Positions 54,547 through 64,000 of a stretch of DNA of 64,000 nucleotides are shown here, in pieces; the stretch's first letter is position 1; the number at the start of each line of letters is the position of its first letter. The stretch comes from Thermodesulfobium narugense DSM 14796 (lineage in GTDB: Bacteria; Thermodesulfobiota; Thermodesulfobiia; Thermodesulfobiales; Thermodesulfobiaceae). Where the stretch lies: assembly GCF_000212395.1 (NCBI RefSeq), contig NC_015499.1, forward strand, positions 709,501 through 773,500, given 5' to 3'. The notes beneath the pieces are model-generated. The model saw only the letters and a program-made list of their open reading frames with translations. It was not told the DNA's origin and ran no database searches. The position numbers and the translations under genes are program-made.

Positions 54547-55441
54547 AGATTATTATAAAATTCTTGGTGTTGATAGAAACGCTACTGAAAAAGAAATAAA
54601 ACAGGCATATAAGAAATTGGCCAGAAAATACCATCCTGATTTACCGGGCGGCGATGCAGAAAAGTTTAAAGAAATAAACGAAGCCCATGAAGTTCTATCA
54701 AATCCTGAAAAAAGAAAGATATATGACCAGATGGGTTCTTCATGGACAGGTCAGGGAGTAGGTAGTCAGAACTTTAATTTCAATGGCAATTTTTATACAC
54801 AGTATAATATAAATCCTGGCGAATTTGATAACATATTTGATCTCATTAATAGTATTTTTGGCTCTTCCAGTAAAAGAGGTTTTTCTAGTAGAGGATTTTC
54901 GCCATTTGATTTTTTTGGAAAACAACAAAATGTTAGAACGGATATTGGTCAGGATGTAGAATCTGAGGTTACAATATCGTTGAGCGAATATTTACATGGT
55001 ACTACAAAAAAGGTCAATTTACCCTATCTTAATAAGGATGTGGAATTAAAGATTCCTGCTGGAGTTAAAGAAGGTTCAAAGATTAGGTTTAAAGGTTTAG
55101 GCCAAAATGGTGGTGATCTATATTTAAAAATAAAGATCGAGAAGGATCCTAGGTTTTCTATTGATGGTGACAATATTAAGACTACAGCTAATATTTCTTT
55201 ATTTACAGCTCTTCTTGGTGGAGAAATCCCAATAGACACTCCTGAGGGAAGAGTTAAGGTGAAAGTTCCTGCTGGTTCTTCATCCGGAACGATTCTTAGA
55301 TTAAAGGGACTTGGTGCTCTTAAACATAACAAAACAAGAGGAGATTTGCTTGTAAATATAAATGTTCAAGTTCCAAAAAATCTTTCAAACGAAGAAAAAG
55401 AAATTGTTACAAAATGGGCTAAATTAAGGGGTGAAAAATAA
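54536..55441 (+). CDS. dnaJ: DnaJ-type co-chaperone lacking the zinc finger (class B, CbpA-like)
   Basis: 301 residues. J domain at 1-68 with intact HPD ([23 protein letters not shown]). A Gly/Phe/Ser-rich linker runs to ~140. The two C-terminal peptide-binding beta domains follow directly ([36 protein letters not shown]). No CxxCxGxG repeats occur, so it is a class B protein like CbpA rather than classical DnaJ. It stimulates DnaK ATPase. ATG overlaps the grpE end, and it shares a base with the hspR start. Confidence 0.94.
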   Translation: MKYKDYYKILGVDRNATEKEIKQAYKKLARKYHPDLPGGDAEKFKEINEAHEVLSNPEKRKIYDQMGSSWTGQGVGSQNFNFNGNFYTQYNINPGEFDNIFDLINSIFGSSSKRGFSSRGFSPFDFFGKQQNVRTDIGQDVESEVTISLSEYLHGTTKKVNLPYLNKDVELKIPAGVKEGSKIRFKGLGQNGGDLYLKIKIEKDPRFSIDGDNIKTTANISLFTALLGGEIPIDTPEGRVKVKVPAGSSSGTILRLKGLGALKHNKTRGDLLVNINVQVPKNLSNEEKEIVTKWAKLRGEK

Positions 55442-55770
55442 TGCCAGAAACAAGTGGCTTCTATGCTATAAGCATTGTTTCAAAAATGTTATCAATTCAC
55501 CCACAGACAATAAGAAGATACGAAGAGTTAGGTTTAATTTGTCCAAAGAAACTTGCTGGTAAAACAAGAGTTTTTAGTGATGAGGATATAGAAATACTAA
55601 AAAAGATTCAAGAGTTTACAAAAGATCTTGGAATAAATATTGCAGGCGTTGAAGTTATTTTAAGATTGTCAAAGAGAGTAGAAGAGTTAGAATCAGAAGT
55701 CTCAAGGCTCAATAATTTGCTAAAAAGTATTTCTCAAGAGAAAGAAGGTGAAAATAATGAATCCAGATAA
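55441..55770 (+). CDS. hspR: MerR-family heat-shock repressor HspR-like
   Basis: 109 residues. A winged helix-turn-helix (YAISIVSKMLSIHPQTIRRYEELGLI, split over residues 7-35) is followed by TRVFSDEDIEILKKIQEFTKDLGINIAGVEVIL. A C-terminal coiled coil (SKRVEELESEVSRLNNLL) follows. HPQTIRRYEELGL and GINIAGVEVIL are typical of HspR, which represses dnaK operons in actinobacteria and Helicobacter with DnaK as co-repressor. The gene lies between dnaJ and the ClpB-like gene, the classic arrangement. Confidence 0.9.
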   Translation: MPETSGFYAISIVSKMLSIHPQTIRRYEELGLICPKKLAGKTRVFSDEDIEILKKIQEFTKDLGINIAGVEVILRLSKRVEELESEVSRLNNLLKSISQEKEGENNESR

Positions 55771-58159
55771 ATTTACAGAACAGTTAAGAGACTCTTTGGA
55801 GTCTTCACAAAGAGTCTTAATGAAGTTCCAAAATAGCCAACTTGATGTAGAACATCTTTTATATGCGATGCTTACTCAACAAGATGGTCTTGTAGGGAAG
55901 GTTTTGACTAGAGCTGGAATTAATAAAAATGATATTAAAAATAGACTTGAATCTATTTTGAATAGGTTACCAAAGATACAATATTCATCTTCTACTCCCC
56001 AAATTTATATTACTCCATCTTTGAAGAAGGTTTTAGATATAGCTGAAGAAGAGGCGATCAGATTAAAAGACGAATTTGTTGGAGTAGATCACGTTTTGAT
56101 TGCAATAGTAAAAGAAGGCGAGAGTCCAGCGTCACGCCTTTTAAACGAGTATGGTATCACAGAAGAAAAGGTTTATCAAATTCTTAAAGATATAAGAGGT
56201 ACACAAAGAGTGACAGATCCAGGTGCAGAAGAAAAATATCAAGCTCTTGAAAAGTATACAAGAAATTTAACTCAACTTGCATTAGAGGGCAAGTTAGATC
56301 CTGTAATCGGTAGAGATGAAGAAATTGAGAGAGTTATGCAGATTCTTTCTAGAAGAACGAAAAACAACCCGGTTTTAATTGGTGAGCCCGGTGTTGGAAA
56401 AACGGCTATTGTTGATGGAATTGCACAAAAGATAGCTTCCAACGATGTGCCTGAGATATTAAAGGGAAAACAACTTTTAGCTCTCGACATGGGCGCCTTG
56501 ATAGCTGGTACTAAATTTAGAGGTGAATTTGAGGAAAGGTTAAAAACAATCATTGATTCTGTAACTAAAACTCAAAATTATATTTTGTTCATTGATGAAT
56601 TACATACTGTAGTTGGAGCAGGCGCTGCAGAAGGTGCCATTGATGCATCAAATTTACTTAAACCTGCTCTTGCAAGAGGTGAATTAAGGGTAATAGGTGC
56701 CACTACTCTTGATGAATATAAAAAATATATAGAAAAAGATCCTGCCCTTGAAAGAAGATTTCAACCTGTTTTTGTAAAAGAACCAAGCGTAGATGATACT
56801 ATTTCTATTTTAAAAGGTTTAAGAGATAAATATGAGGCGCATCATAGGGTAAAAATTACAGATGAGGCAATTGAATCGGCTGCACATCTTTCCGAAAGAT
56901 ACATATCTGATAGATTTTTGCCAGACAAGGCTATTGATTTGATTGATGAAGCTGCTGCTAAAGTAAGAATTCAACTTTCTAATATGCCTACAGAACTTAA
57001 GGAAATGGAAAATAAGTTATCAAGGTTATATCAAGAGGGACAAGAAGCTGTAAAAAGAGAGGACTACGAATTAGCAGCAAAGCTAAAGAGCGAATCTGAA
57101 GCTCTTTCTAAAGAATTTAAAGAGAAAAGGGATAAATGGCTAATTGACAAGAAAGTTAACGAAGTAGTAGACAAAGAAGACATTGCAAATTTGGTTTCTA
57201 AATGGACAGGTATACCGGTTACAGAGCTTGTTCAAGAAGAAGTCGACAAATTAACTAATATGGAGAGCATTTTACATAAAAGAATTATTGGCCAAGATGA
57301 GGCTGTAGTTGCTGTTTCCGAGGCAATAAGGAGGTCAAGGTCAGGCCTGAAGGATCCGAGAAGGCCAGTAGGATCATTTCTCTTCCTTGGTCCAACTGGT
57401 GTGGGCAAAACTGAGTTAAGCAAAGCCCTTGCTGCATTTTTATTCAAGGATGAAAATGCTTTAGTTAGAATTGATATGTCAGAATATATGGAGAAGCACT
57501 CAGTTTCGAGGTTGGTAGGAGCTCCTCCTGGTTATGTAGGTTATGAAGAGGGTGGCCAATTAACAGAAGTTATCAGAAGAAGACCTTATTCTGTTATACT
57601 CTTAGACGAGATAGAAAAGGCTCATCCTGACGTTTTTAATATACTCTTACAGGTTCTTGACGATGGAAGATTGACAGATGGTAAGGGTAGGACTATAGAT
57701 TTTAGAAATACTGTTATAATAATGACATCTAATCTTGGTTCTGATATACTATTAAATTCCAATGTTGAAGATGAAAGGGAATTTGAAAAGGCAAAGAACA
57801 GAGTTTTATCGCTATTAAATTCTACATTTAGACCAGAATTTTTAAATAGAATAGATGAAATTGTGGTTTTTAAACCTCTTTCTAGATCTGATATTGAAAA
57901 AATTGTTGAATTGATATTAAATGATATTCAAGAAAGATTGAATGAAAAGAAAATAAAACTAATACTTACCGAGGAAGCAAAGAAGTTTTTTGCGAAAGAG
58001 GGATATGAACCTACGATGGGAGCTAGACCTCTTAAAAGATATATACAGAAAAATTTGGAAAATCTTATTGCAAAGGAGCTTTTGAACAATAAAATTAAGG
58101 AAGGAGATACTGTGAAAATAGTGGTAGATAACAATAAGATTGGGTTGGTAGTTGAATAG
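55757..58159 (+). CDS. clpB: ClpB-like AAA+ disaggregase with short, ClpC-sized middle domain
   Basis: 800 residues from ATG 55757 (AAGAAGGTG lies upstream; a GTG at 55748 is less likely). The N domain ([16 protein letters not shown]) leads to AAA1, with Walker A GEPGVGKT at 209-216, and AAA2, with GPTGVGKT at 545-552. The linker [20 protein letters not shown] is ClpB-like. The middle region (~405-470) is only ~65 residues, with a UVR-like [16 protein letters not shown], as in ClpC; ClpB usually has ~120. No ClpP-docking IGF loop follows SNLGS. Hence a disaggregase-type protein with shortened M domain. Confidence 0.88.
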   Translation: MNPDKFTEQLRDSLESSQRVLMKFQNSQLDVEHLLYAMLTQQDGLVGKVLTRAGINKNDIKNRLESILNRLPKIQYSSSTPQIYITPSLKKVLDIAEEEAIRLKDEFVGVDHVLIAIVKEGESPASRLLNEYGITEEKVYQILKDIRGTQRVTDPGAEEKYQALEKYTRNLTQLALEGKLDPVIGRDEEIERVMQILSRRTKNNPVLIGEPGVGKTAIVDGIAQKIASNDVPEILKGKQLLALDMGALIAGTKFRGEFEERLKTIIDSVTKTQNYILFIDELHTVVGAGAAEGAIDASNLLKPALARGELRVIGATTLDEYKKYIEKDPALERRFQPVFVKEPSVDDTISILKGLRDKYEAHHRVKITDEAIESAAHLSERYISDRFLPDKAIDLIDEAAAKVRIQLSNMPTELKEMENKLSRLYQEGQEAVKREDYELAAKLKSESEALSKEFKEKRDKWLIDKKVNEVVDKEDIANLVSKWTGIPVTELVQEEVDKLTNMESILHKRIIGQDEAVVAVSEAIRRSRSGLKDPRRPVGSFLFLGPTGVGKTELSKALAAFLFKDENALVRIDMSEYMEKHSVSRLVGAPPGYVGYEEGGQLTEVIRRRPYSVILLDEIEKAHPDVFNILLQVLDDGRLTDGKGRTIDFRNTVIIMTSNLGSDILLNSNVEDEREFEKAKNRVLSLLNSTFRPEFLNRIDEIVVFKPLSRSDIEKIVELILNDIQERLNEKKIKLILTEEAKKFFAKEGYEPTMGARPLKRYIQKNLENLIAKELLNNKIKEGDTVKIVVDNNKIGLVVE

Positions 58160-58989
58160 TGAATTTTTTTGACATAATTTGGTTTATTTTTATAATATTT
58201 GCTTTTACTCCTGTTTTGCAACAAAAATACCTGGAAAACATGAGAATTAGAACTATAAGGTCTTTGGAGAAAAAGATGGGTTCCAGAGTCATTACACTCA
58301 TACACAGACAGGAGACTATATCCTTTTTTGGCATTCCTCTTTCCAGATATATTGATATAGATGATTCTGAACAAATTTTAAGGGCAATAAGGCTTACCGA
58401 AAAAGATATGCCTATTGACATTATACTTCATACACCAGGAGGATTGGTATTGGCAGCAGAGCAAATAGCAAAGGCTTTAATAAGACATCCGGCACCTGTG
58501 AGGGTGTTTATTCCTCATTATGCTATGTCTGGTGGCACTATGCTTGCTCTTGCTGCCGATGAAATATATCTTGATGAAAATGCAGTTCTTGGCCCCGTAG
58601 ATCCTCAGCTAGGTGAGTATCCAGCTGTTTCTATTTTACAAGCCGTTAGAGAGAAGGGTATAGGAAATGTTGATGACAGAACGCTAATTTTAGCGGATAT
58701 GTCACAAAAGGCTATTAATCAGGTGAAGAGTACTATTAAACGACTCCTACAGGATAGAATGGATTCAGAAAAGGCGTCATTTCTTGCTGAACTTTTTACA
58801 AGTGGGAAGTGGACGCACGATTATCCAATTTCCTATGAGGAAATTAAAAATTTGGGCATTTCGGTGAGAAAAGATTTGCCGGAAGAGGTGTATGAGCTAA
58901 TGGAGTTATATCCTCAAGCGGGAAATAGAAGGCCTTCGGTACAATTTATTCCTATTCCTTATAAGCTTCCTGCGAAAGGTAATAAATAG
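58159..58989 (+). CDS. SDH-family Clp-fold serine proteinase, membrane-anchored
   Basis: 276 residues. An N-terminal membrane segment (residues 4-20, FFDIIWFIFIIFAFTPV) precedes a ClpP/SppA-type domain. The probable nucleophile Ser is in HYAMSGGTMLALAADEI, with HTPGGLVLAAEQIAKAL before it. LDENAVLGPVDPQLG follows, and a Lys lies in the helical part near ADMSQKAINQ. Function is unknown; related proteins act in membrane or secretion quality control. GTG start sharing a base with the ClpB-like stop, hence likely one transcript. Confidence 0.85.
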   Translation: MNFFDIIWFIFIIFAFTPVLQQKYLENMRIRTIRSLEKKMGSRVITLIHRQETISFFGIPLSRYIDIDDSEQILRAIRLTEKDMPIDIILHTPGGLVLAAEQIAKALIRHPAPVRVFIPHYAMSGGTMLALAADEIYLDENAVLGPVDPQLGEYPAVSILQAVREKGIGNVDDRTLILADMSQKAINQVKSTIKRLLQDRMDSEKASFLAELFTSGKWTHDYPISYEEIKNLGISVRKDLPEEVYELMELYPQAGNRRPSVQFIPIPYKLPAKGNK

Positions 58990-59636
58990 TGTTCAAAAAG
59001 AATGAGGAAAGAAAAGGTTTACTATTTGTGGTTTCTGGTCCTTCTGGTGTAGGGAAGGGCACGGTAATTAAGGAATTGATGCAAAGGGATCCACTGCTTT
59101 GTCTTTCTATTTCTATGACCAGTAGATCTAGAAGACCTAACGAAGTTGATGGTAAAGATTACTTTTTTGTTTCTGAGTCAGAGTTTTTAGAACACATAGA
59201 AAAGGATAACCTTTTGGAATGGGCTAAGGTTCATGGTAATTATTATGGAACTCCAAAGGATTATGTTTTAAAAAAATTAAGTGAAAACAATGATGTTATT
59301 CTTGAAATAGATACCAGAGGTGCAAGTAAAATAAAGTCGTTGTACCCCGATGCAATTTTGATTTTTATTGTGCCTCCCAGATGGTGCGATCTTAGATTAA
59401 GATTGGAAACTAGGTCTTCTGAGAATTTTGATGAAATAAAAAGAAGACTTTCAAGATCGATTGAAGAGATAGAAGAATACTTTATATATGATTACATAAT
59501 TGTGAATAATAGCGTTATAGAAGCAGCTAGCGAACTTGAATGTATAATTGTCGCTCAAAGAGCGAGAAGAGAAAGAAGAGAAGACATAATTTCAAAACTT
59601 AGATCAGAAATACAATTTGGACAGGAGGTAATTTAA
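58989..59636 (+). CDS. gmk: Guanylate kinase
   Basis: Phosphorylates GMP to GDP. P-loop VVSGPSGVGKGTVI near residue 14-27. SMTSRSRRPNEVDGKDYFFVS, the GMP-binding region, follows, as does ILEIDTRGASKIKSLYP. 215 residues, normal. GTG start overlapping the upstream stop by one base. The gmk-rpoZ-coaBC order is conserved. Confidence 0.96.
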   Translation: MFKKNEERKGLLFVVSGPSGVGKGTVIKELMQRDPLLCLSISMTSRSRRPNEVDGKDYFFVSESEFLEHIEKDNLLEWAKVHGNYYGTPKDYVLKKLSENNDVILEIDTRGASKIKSLYPDAILIFIVPPRWCDLRLRLETRSSENFDEIKRRLSRSIEEIEEYFIYDYIIVNNSVIEAASELECIIVAQRARRERREDIISKLRSEIQFGQEVI

Positions 59637-59638
59637 TT

Positions 59639-59830
59639 GTGATAGCGCCGAGCCTGGAAAATGCTTTGAAAATGATACCATCAAGATATGCTCTAGTTAT
59701 TGTAGCTGTAAAAAGGGCAAAAGAGATAAAGAGCAACAAAGACATTTTTGCAACTAATGTTAGCGATCCTCTCGAACAAGCATTTGAAGAAATTGCAAGT
59801 GGAAAAATAAAGTTCACTATAAGTAAATAA
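59639..59830 (+). CDS. rpoZ: RNA polymerase omega subunit
   Basis: 63 residues. Recognised by SRYALVIVAVKRAKEI and DPLEQAFEEIASGKI and by its position between gmk and coaBC. Omega helps fold and hold the beta-prime subunit. GTG start behind GGACAGGAGG. One base before coaBC. Confidence 0.9.
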   Translation: MIAPSLENALKMIPSRYALVIVAVKRAKEIKSNKDIFATNVSDPLEQAFEEIASGKIKFTISK

Positions 59831-59831
59831 A

Positions 59832-61010
59832 TTGAAAATACTTTTTGGTATTTGTGGTGGCATCTCTGCGTATAAAGCTGCAAGTTTCGTTTCTTCTTTA
59901 GTAAAGGAGGGAAACGAGGTAAATGTCGTGATGACACAGAATGCTACTAGATTTGTTTCCCCTTTAACGTTTGAGGCTCTAACAAAAAATGTTTGTTACA
60001 GCGATTCTAATTTGCCTTCGGGGAAAGATGCAGTAGCTCACATAACTTTACCTCAAAGTTCTGATGTTTTTGTTATATGTCCAGCTACGGCTAATACAAT
60101 TTCAAAGATTGCATTGGGTATAGCTGATAACCTCCTTACCACAATGGCTATTGCAAGAAAGTGTCCACTAGTATTGGTTCCTGCAATGAACGATGTTATG
60201 TGGTCCAATCCTTCTTTGCAGGATAATGTAAAGAGATTATTGGCTCAAGATGTTATATTTTTTGGACCTACCTATGGTAGGCTTGCTTGCGAAAGCGTGG
60301 GGTCGGGTAGAATGTTAGAGGTATCTGAACTCTTAGAGATGTTTAACTATCATTTTTATCCAAAAAAGGATTTTGTTGGAAAAAGGATATTAATAACTGC
60401 AGGTCCTACTCGTGAACCTATAGATCCTGTTAGATATATTTCCAATAGGTCCTCAGGTAAGATGGGTTTTGCTTTTGCCCAAATCGCTTCTTTGAGAGGG
60501 GCCCAAGTAAAGCTTATTTCGGGACCTACCAGTTTAAGTACTCCTTATATGGTAGAAAGAATAGATATTGAAACTACAGAAGAGATGCTAAAGAGCGTTC
60601 TTGATAATTTTGAGTTTTGTGATGTGCTGGTTATGGCAGCTGCTGTTTCAGATTTTAAAGTTGATCAACAATCTTCAAAAAAGATAAAAAAGAAAAATAG
60701 CTTAGAGCTTAACCTTATAGCAAATCCTGATATACTTAAGGAAATTAGTTCATTAAAAAAAAACCAAGTAGTTATTGGATTTGCTGCTGAAACTGAAAAT
60801 TTGAGCGAAAATGCAAGCAAAAAGCTAGTTGAAAAAAAATTAGATTATATAGTAGCTAATAGAATTAGCGAAACTGGATTCCCTTTTGGAAGTGAAAACA
60901 ATGAGGTTTTAATCTTATCTGCAAGCGGCGAGTGCTACGAACTTAACTCAACAAAGATAGATATTGCAAGCTTCATTCTGGACATTATTAAGGAAAGAAT
61001 CTCGTTCTAG
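59832..61010 (+). CDS. coaBC: Bifunctional phosphopantothenoylcysteine decarboxylase/synthetase
   Basis: 392 residues; two successive steps of CoA synthesis. The N-terminal flavoprotein CoaC half shows GICGGISAYKAASFVSSL, a catalytic His in VAHITLPQ and the VPAMNDVMW motif. The C-terminal CoaB half starts ~residue 182 with ILITAGPTREPIDPVRYISNRSSGKMG (split motif) and has AAVSDF and KKNQVVIGFAAETENL. TTG start. Confidence 0.96.
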   Translation: MKILFGICGGISAYKAASFVSSLVKEGNEVNVVMTQNATRFVSPLTFEALTKNVCYSDSNLPSGKDAVAHITLPQSSDVFVICPATANTISKIALGIADNLLTTMAIARKCPLVLVPAMNDVMWSNPSLQDNVKRLLAQDVIFFGPTYGRLACESVGSGRMLEVSELLEMFNYHFYPKKDFVGKRILITAGPTREPIDPVRYISNRSSGKMGFAFAQIASLRGAQVKLISGPTSLSTPYMVERIDIETTEEMLKSVLDNFEFCDVLVMAAAVSDFKVDQQSSKKIKKKNSLELNLIANPDILKEISSLKKNQVVIGFAAETENLSENASKKLVEKKLDYIVANRISETGFPFGSENNEVLILSASGECYELNSTKIDIASFILDIIKERISF

Positions 61011-61062
61011 TCCTATATTTTTTGTGTTATAATTTTTAAGATTATAAATGAGAGGTGATAAG

Positions 61063-61815
61063 GTGGTCAGGAAAATCCGTTTGGGGGTTAATGTTGACCA
61101 TGTTGCTACACTTAGAGAGTCTAGAAGAATTACTTATCCAGATCCACTCTCTGCTGCCTCTATATCTTTAGCTGCAGGTGCAGACCTCATAACAGTTCAT
61201 CTGAGAGAAGACAGAAGGCATATACAGGACAATGATGTCCTTAAAATAAGAAAGGCTGTAGATAACCTAAATTTAGAGATGGCTTGTGTTCCGCAAATTG
61301 TCTCTTTTGCTCTGAAGGTAAAACCAAACAAAGTGACCTTAGTTCCTGAAAAGAGGGAAGAGCTCACAACAGAAGGAGGTTTAGACCTTTCAAAAAACTA
61401 CGATTCTTTGAAAGAAAACATTTCGACTTTAAAGTCGAATGGAATTGAAGTTTCTCTTTTTATCGATCCAGATGAGTTTTCTATTGAAAAAAGCGCTACA
61501 CTGGGTGCGGATTCTGTAGAATTACATACTGGTAGATATGCTGACTCTATGGATGAAATTGAAAGAGATTTTGAATTAGAAAGATTAAAAAAGGCGTCTG
61601 TTCTTGCTAAAGAAGCAGGTCTTAACGTTTATGCAGGACATGGCTTAAATAAAGACAACGTGTGGCAAATTGCTTTAATACCTGAAATTGAAGAGTTAAA
61701 TATTGGTCATAGCATAATATCAAGAGCTGTATTTGTAGGAATTTTTAAAGCTGTTGAGGAGATTGTAGAAATACTCAATCTTGCAAGTGCTTTAAGAGAA
61801 AATAAGAATTTATAG
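61063..61815 (+). CDS. pdxJ: Pyridoxine 5'-phosphate synthase
   Basis: Condenses 1-deoxyxylulose-5-phosphate with aminoacetone phosphate to pyridoxine phosphate. About 250 residues with [15 protein letters not shown] at the N-terminus. [27 protein letters not shown] and LHTGRYAD are family marks, as is [14 protein letters not shown] 61063 is six bases after GAGAGGTG; an ATG at 61048 lies before that site. A TATAAT at 61028-61033 suggests a promoter here, with a weak -35. Confidence 0.94.
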   Translation: MVRKIRLGVNVDHVATLRESRRITYPDPLSAASISLAAGADLITVHLREDRRHIQDNDVLKIRKAVDNLNLEMACVPQIVSFALKVKPNKVTLVPEKREELTTEGGLDLSKNYDSLKENISTLKSNGIEVSLFIDPDEFSIEKSATLGADSVELHTGRYADSMDEIERDFELERLKKASVLAKEAGLNVYAGHGLNKDNVWQIALIPEIEELNIGHSIISRAVFVGIFKAVEEIVEILNLASALRENKNL

Positions 61816-61825
61816 GAGGTCTAAT

Positions 61826-63262
61826 TTGGGAAATATTAAGTGTGGGTTTAAAGATTATGAAGAATTTAAAAATTTTGTAAAGGAAAATGAAGTAAAATTT
61901 GTTGATGTAAGGTTTTGTGATGTACCAGGAACATGGCAGCACTTTACTGTTCCTGTAGAAGCTTTTGATGAGGGTGTAATCGAAGAGGGCTTAGGCTTTG
62001 ATGGTTCAAGTATAAGAGGATTTCAGCAAATTGAAGAGAGCGACATGATCCTTATTCCAGATCTATCATCAGCCTTTGTAGATCCATTTTTTGACGACTT
62101 AACTGTCAATATTATTTGTGATGTAAAAGAACCAATCATTTTGAGAGATTACCCAAAAGATCCAAGAGGCGTTGCAAGAAGAGCAGAAAACTATCTTAAA
62201 ACAACAGGAATTGCAGATACTGCTTATTTTGGACCAGAGGCTGAATTTTTTATTTTTGATGACGTTAAGTACAAATATGATTCAAGAGGCGGTATGTTTT
62301 CTATAGACTCAGTAGAAGCATGGTGGAACTCTGATAGAGAGGAAGAGCCCAACCTTGGTCATAAAATAAGAGCAAAAGAGGGTTATTTCCCATGTCCACC
62401 AAACGATCAATTGCAAGATGTTAGATCGGAAATGGTTAAGGCAATGATGGAAGTTGGTCTTGAAATTGAAGTTCATCACCATGAAGTTGCGACTGCTGGA
62501 CAAGTTGAAATTGATATAAGGTTTAATAATTTGCTAAGAATGGCCGATGATCTTATGAAATATAAATATGTTGCAAAAAATGTTGCAAGATCAAACGGAT
62601 TAACAGTTACTTTTATGCCCAAGCCCCTATTTGGCGATAATGGTTCAGGCATGCACTGCCATCAAAGCTTGTGGAAAGGTGGAAAGCCTCTTTTCTACGA
62701 TGAAAAGGGATATGCAGGGCTAAGCGACATTGCTTTGTGGTATATTGGTGGTCTTCTCAAGCATGCGAAATCCGTTCTCGCATTTGCTGCGCCTACTACA
62801 AATTCATATAAGAGACTTGTGCCTCATTATGAAGCTCCAGTAAACTTGGCTTATTCACAGAGAAATCGTTCTGCCGCTATTCGTATTCCAATGTATACCG
62901 CTAATCCAAAAGCTAAAAGAATAGAATTTAGACCACCTGATCCATCTGCAAATCCATATCTAGCTTTTTCGGCAATGCTAATGGCAGGTTTAGATGGAAT
63001 AGAAAACAAAATTGACCCAGGCAAGCCTCTTGATAAGAATATTTATGATTTGCCGCCAGAAGAAGCAAAAAATATTCCTTCAGTTCCCGGTTCTTTAGAT
63101 GAGGCTCTTGATGCACTTGAGGCTGATCACGAATATCTTTTGAAAGGTGGGGTTTTTTCGAAGGGGTTAATAGAATCATACATTAAATTTAAAAGAACTC
63201 AGGCTAAAGAGGTAGCCATAAGGCCTCACCCTTATGAATTTGTTACTCTTTTTGATATCTAA
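61826..63262 (+). CDS. glnA: Glutamine synthetase, type I
   Basis: 478 residues. [39 protein letters not shown] and [13 protein letters not shown] are active-site marks. NRSAAIRIP follows. [13 protein letters not shown] holds the Tyr that is adenylylated in GSI-beta enzymes, and the length also fits GSI-beta. It fixes ammonia into glutamine. TTG start after AGGAGG. It ends in a strong terminator, then glmS, which uses glutamine. Confidence 0.96.
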   Translation: MGNIKCGFKDYEEFKNFVKENEVKFVDVRFCDVPGTWQHFTVPVEAFDEGVIEEGLGFDGSSIRGFQQIEESDMILIPDLSSAFVDPFFDDLTVNIICDVKEPIILRDYPKDPRGVARRAENYLKTTGIADTAYFGPEAEFFIFDDVKYKYDSRGGMFSIDSVEAWWNSDREEEPNLGHKIRAKEGYFPCPPNDQLQDVRSEMVKAMMEVGLEIEVHHHEVATAGQVEIDIRFNNLLRMADDLMKYKYVAKNVARSNGLTVTFMPKPLFGDNGSGMHCHQSLWKGGKPLFYDEKGYAGLSDIALWYIGGLLKHAKSVLAFAAPTTNSYKRLVPHYEAPVNLAYSQRNRSAAIRIPMYTANPKAKRIEFRPPDPSANPYLAFSAMLMAGLDGIENKIDPGKPLDKNIYDLPPEEAKNIPSVPGSLDEALDALEADHEYLLKGGVFSKGLIESYIKFKRTQAKEVAIRPHPYEFVTLFDI

Positions 63263-63292
63263 ACAAAATCATTGTTAAATTAAAATTAATTG

Positions 63293-63330
63293 AATTGGCA
63301 CTTGGTATAATTACCAGGTGCCAATTTTAT
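63293..63330 (+). terminator. Rho-independent terminator after glnA
   Basis: A 15-pair hairpin, AATTGGCACTTGGTA/TACCAGGTGCCAATT with one G-T pair and loop TAAT, followed by TTAT. It starts 30 bases after the glnA stop. Confidence 0.85.
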
Positions 63331-63354
63331 GTAAAGCTTTAGAAGGGAGATTAT

Positions 63355-64000
63355 ATGTGCGGAATAGTTGGTTATATAGGCAGTAAAAATTCAGCAGATG
63401 TAGTTCTGCACGGGTTAAAAAAGCTTGAATATAGGGGATATGATTCTGCAGGCATTGCTGTTGTAAATGAGTCTGGAGATCTTGACATTAGACATGCAGT
63501 AGGGAAAATTTTGTTTTTGGAAGACAACTTAAGAGATGCCCCCTTAAACGGTTTTTTAGGCATTGGCCATACTCGTTGGGCTACACATGGAGAACCATGT
63601 TTAAAAAATGCCCACCCTCAAGTAGATTGCACTTCTTCTATTGCTGTAGTTCACAATGGAATTATTGAGAATTATCTTGAACTTAAAGAAAATTTGTTAT
63701 CCAAAGGCCATATCTTTAAATCCGATACTGATACCGAGGTAATTGCCCATCTTGTAGAGGATTATCAGAAAACTTATAAAGACACCTTTACTTCATTTTT
63801 AAAAGCGCTGAATGATTTAAGGGGTGTTTTTGCTATTGCTCTTATTAATTCTAAAGAACCTGATAAAATTTTTGCTGCAAGACAATTTGCGCCTCTAATT
63901 TTAGGTCGTGGCGATGGTGAAAACTTTTTGGCATCTGATATACCAGCAATATTAAAATATACTAAAAGTGTATATATTATGAAAGATGGTGAAGTTGCAG
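63355..64000 (+). CDS. glmS: Glutamine-fructose-6-phosphate aminotransferase, N-terminal part (partial)
   Basis: Starts MCGIVGYIG with the nucleophile Cys2 of the class II amidotransferase domain. LKKLEYRGYDSAGIAV, IGHTRWATHGEP and VVHNGIIENYLELK follow. The frame is open to the window edge (215 residues seen). It makes glucosamine-6-phosphate for cell-wall synthesis. AGAAGGGAGA precedes the ATG. There is no room for a glmS ribozyme between the glnA terminator and this start. Confidence 0.97.
   Translation, partial: MCGIVGYIGSKNSADVVLHGLKKLEYRGYDSAGIAVVNESGDLDIRHAVGKILFLEDNLRDAPLNGFLGIGHTRWATHGEPCLKNAHPQVDCTSSIAVVHNGIIENYLELKENLLSKGHIFKSDTDTEVIAHLVEDYQKTYKDTFTSFLKALNDLRGVFAIALINSKEPDKIFAARQFAPLILGRGDGENFLASDIPAILKYTKSVYIMKDGEVA

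Noticed and set aside
63331-63354. glmS ribozyme
   Set aside because: Only 24 bases lie between the glnA terminator and the glmS start.

Overview
This is an AT-rich, gene-dense bacterial chromosome segment with short intergenic spaces, heavy use of TTG start codons and strong GGAGG-type ribosome binding sites. The gene content suggests a thermophilic anaerobe. It includes a sulfide-type (archaeal-like) Thi4, a pyruvoyl-dependent arginine decarboxylase beside a spermidine synthase, a family-4 Fe-S uracil-DNA glycosylase, a CooT-like/DUF3842 pair, and a CoA-disulfide reductase fused to rhodanese. Together these recall the Thermodesulfobium lineage or a deep Firmicutes-like relative. That placement is inference from gene content, not from a search.

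Layout: 1-10 kb holds the 3' part of carB, tRNA-Met, tilS, a DUF554 membrane protein, hpt, ftsH, an RlpA-like protein, cysE, cysS and rlmB. 9.7-16.4 kb holds polyamine genes, the DUF3842/CooT pair, a PfkB kinase and an aromatic amino acid cluster (DAHP synthase, tyrA, aroA). 16.4-20 kb (minus) holds a CCA-adding enzyme, an XRE regulator and CoADR-rhodanese. 20-31.5 kb holds mutS2 and a long plus-strand run: greA, lysS, an R3H ATPase, tmk, a delta-prime-like gene, PSP1, an M48 protease and PGI/PMI. The convergent nth ends it.

31.5-34.8 kb lies between tRNA-Ser and tRNA-Leu and is the mobile island. Insertion sequence A is followed by insertion sequence B, and B is flanked by a 17-bp direct repeat that includes the last bases of A. 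An orphan terminus related to B lies on the far side of A. 35-47.7 kb is housekeeping again: csp, hpf, secA, prfB with its programmed frameshift, DUF5693, cmk, split transketolase, ftsEX, a family-4 UDG, an ICMT-like methyltransferase and a sugar-nucleotide dehydratase. 47.7-51 kb (minus) carries thi4, rqcH and a RluA-type pseudouridine synthase. A decayed IS256-type transposase follows.

51.8-59 kb is a heat-shock operon, dnaK-grpE-dnaJ-hspR, with a ClpB-like ATPase and a Clp-fold serine proteinase. Gene order and HspR recall actinobacterial heat-shock operons, but the operator looks different. The window ends with gmk, rpoZ, coaBC, pdxJ, glnA and the start of glmS.

No clear novel defence or biosynthetic system is visible. 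The most notable items are three genes whose best-supported 5' ends use CTG, ATA or ATT start codons (rqcH, cca and the ICMT-like gene), the nested insertion sequences, a ClpB-like protein with a ClpC-sized middle domain inside the dnaK operon, and a dyad symmetry inside the dnaK promoter spacer.
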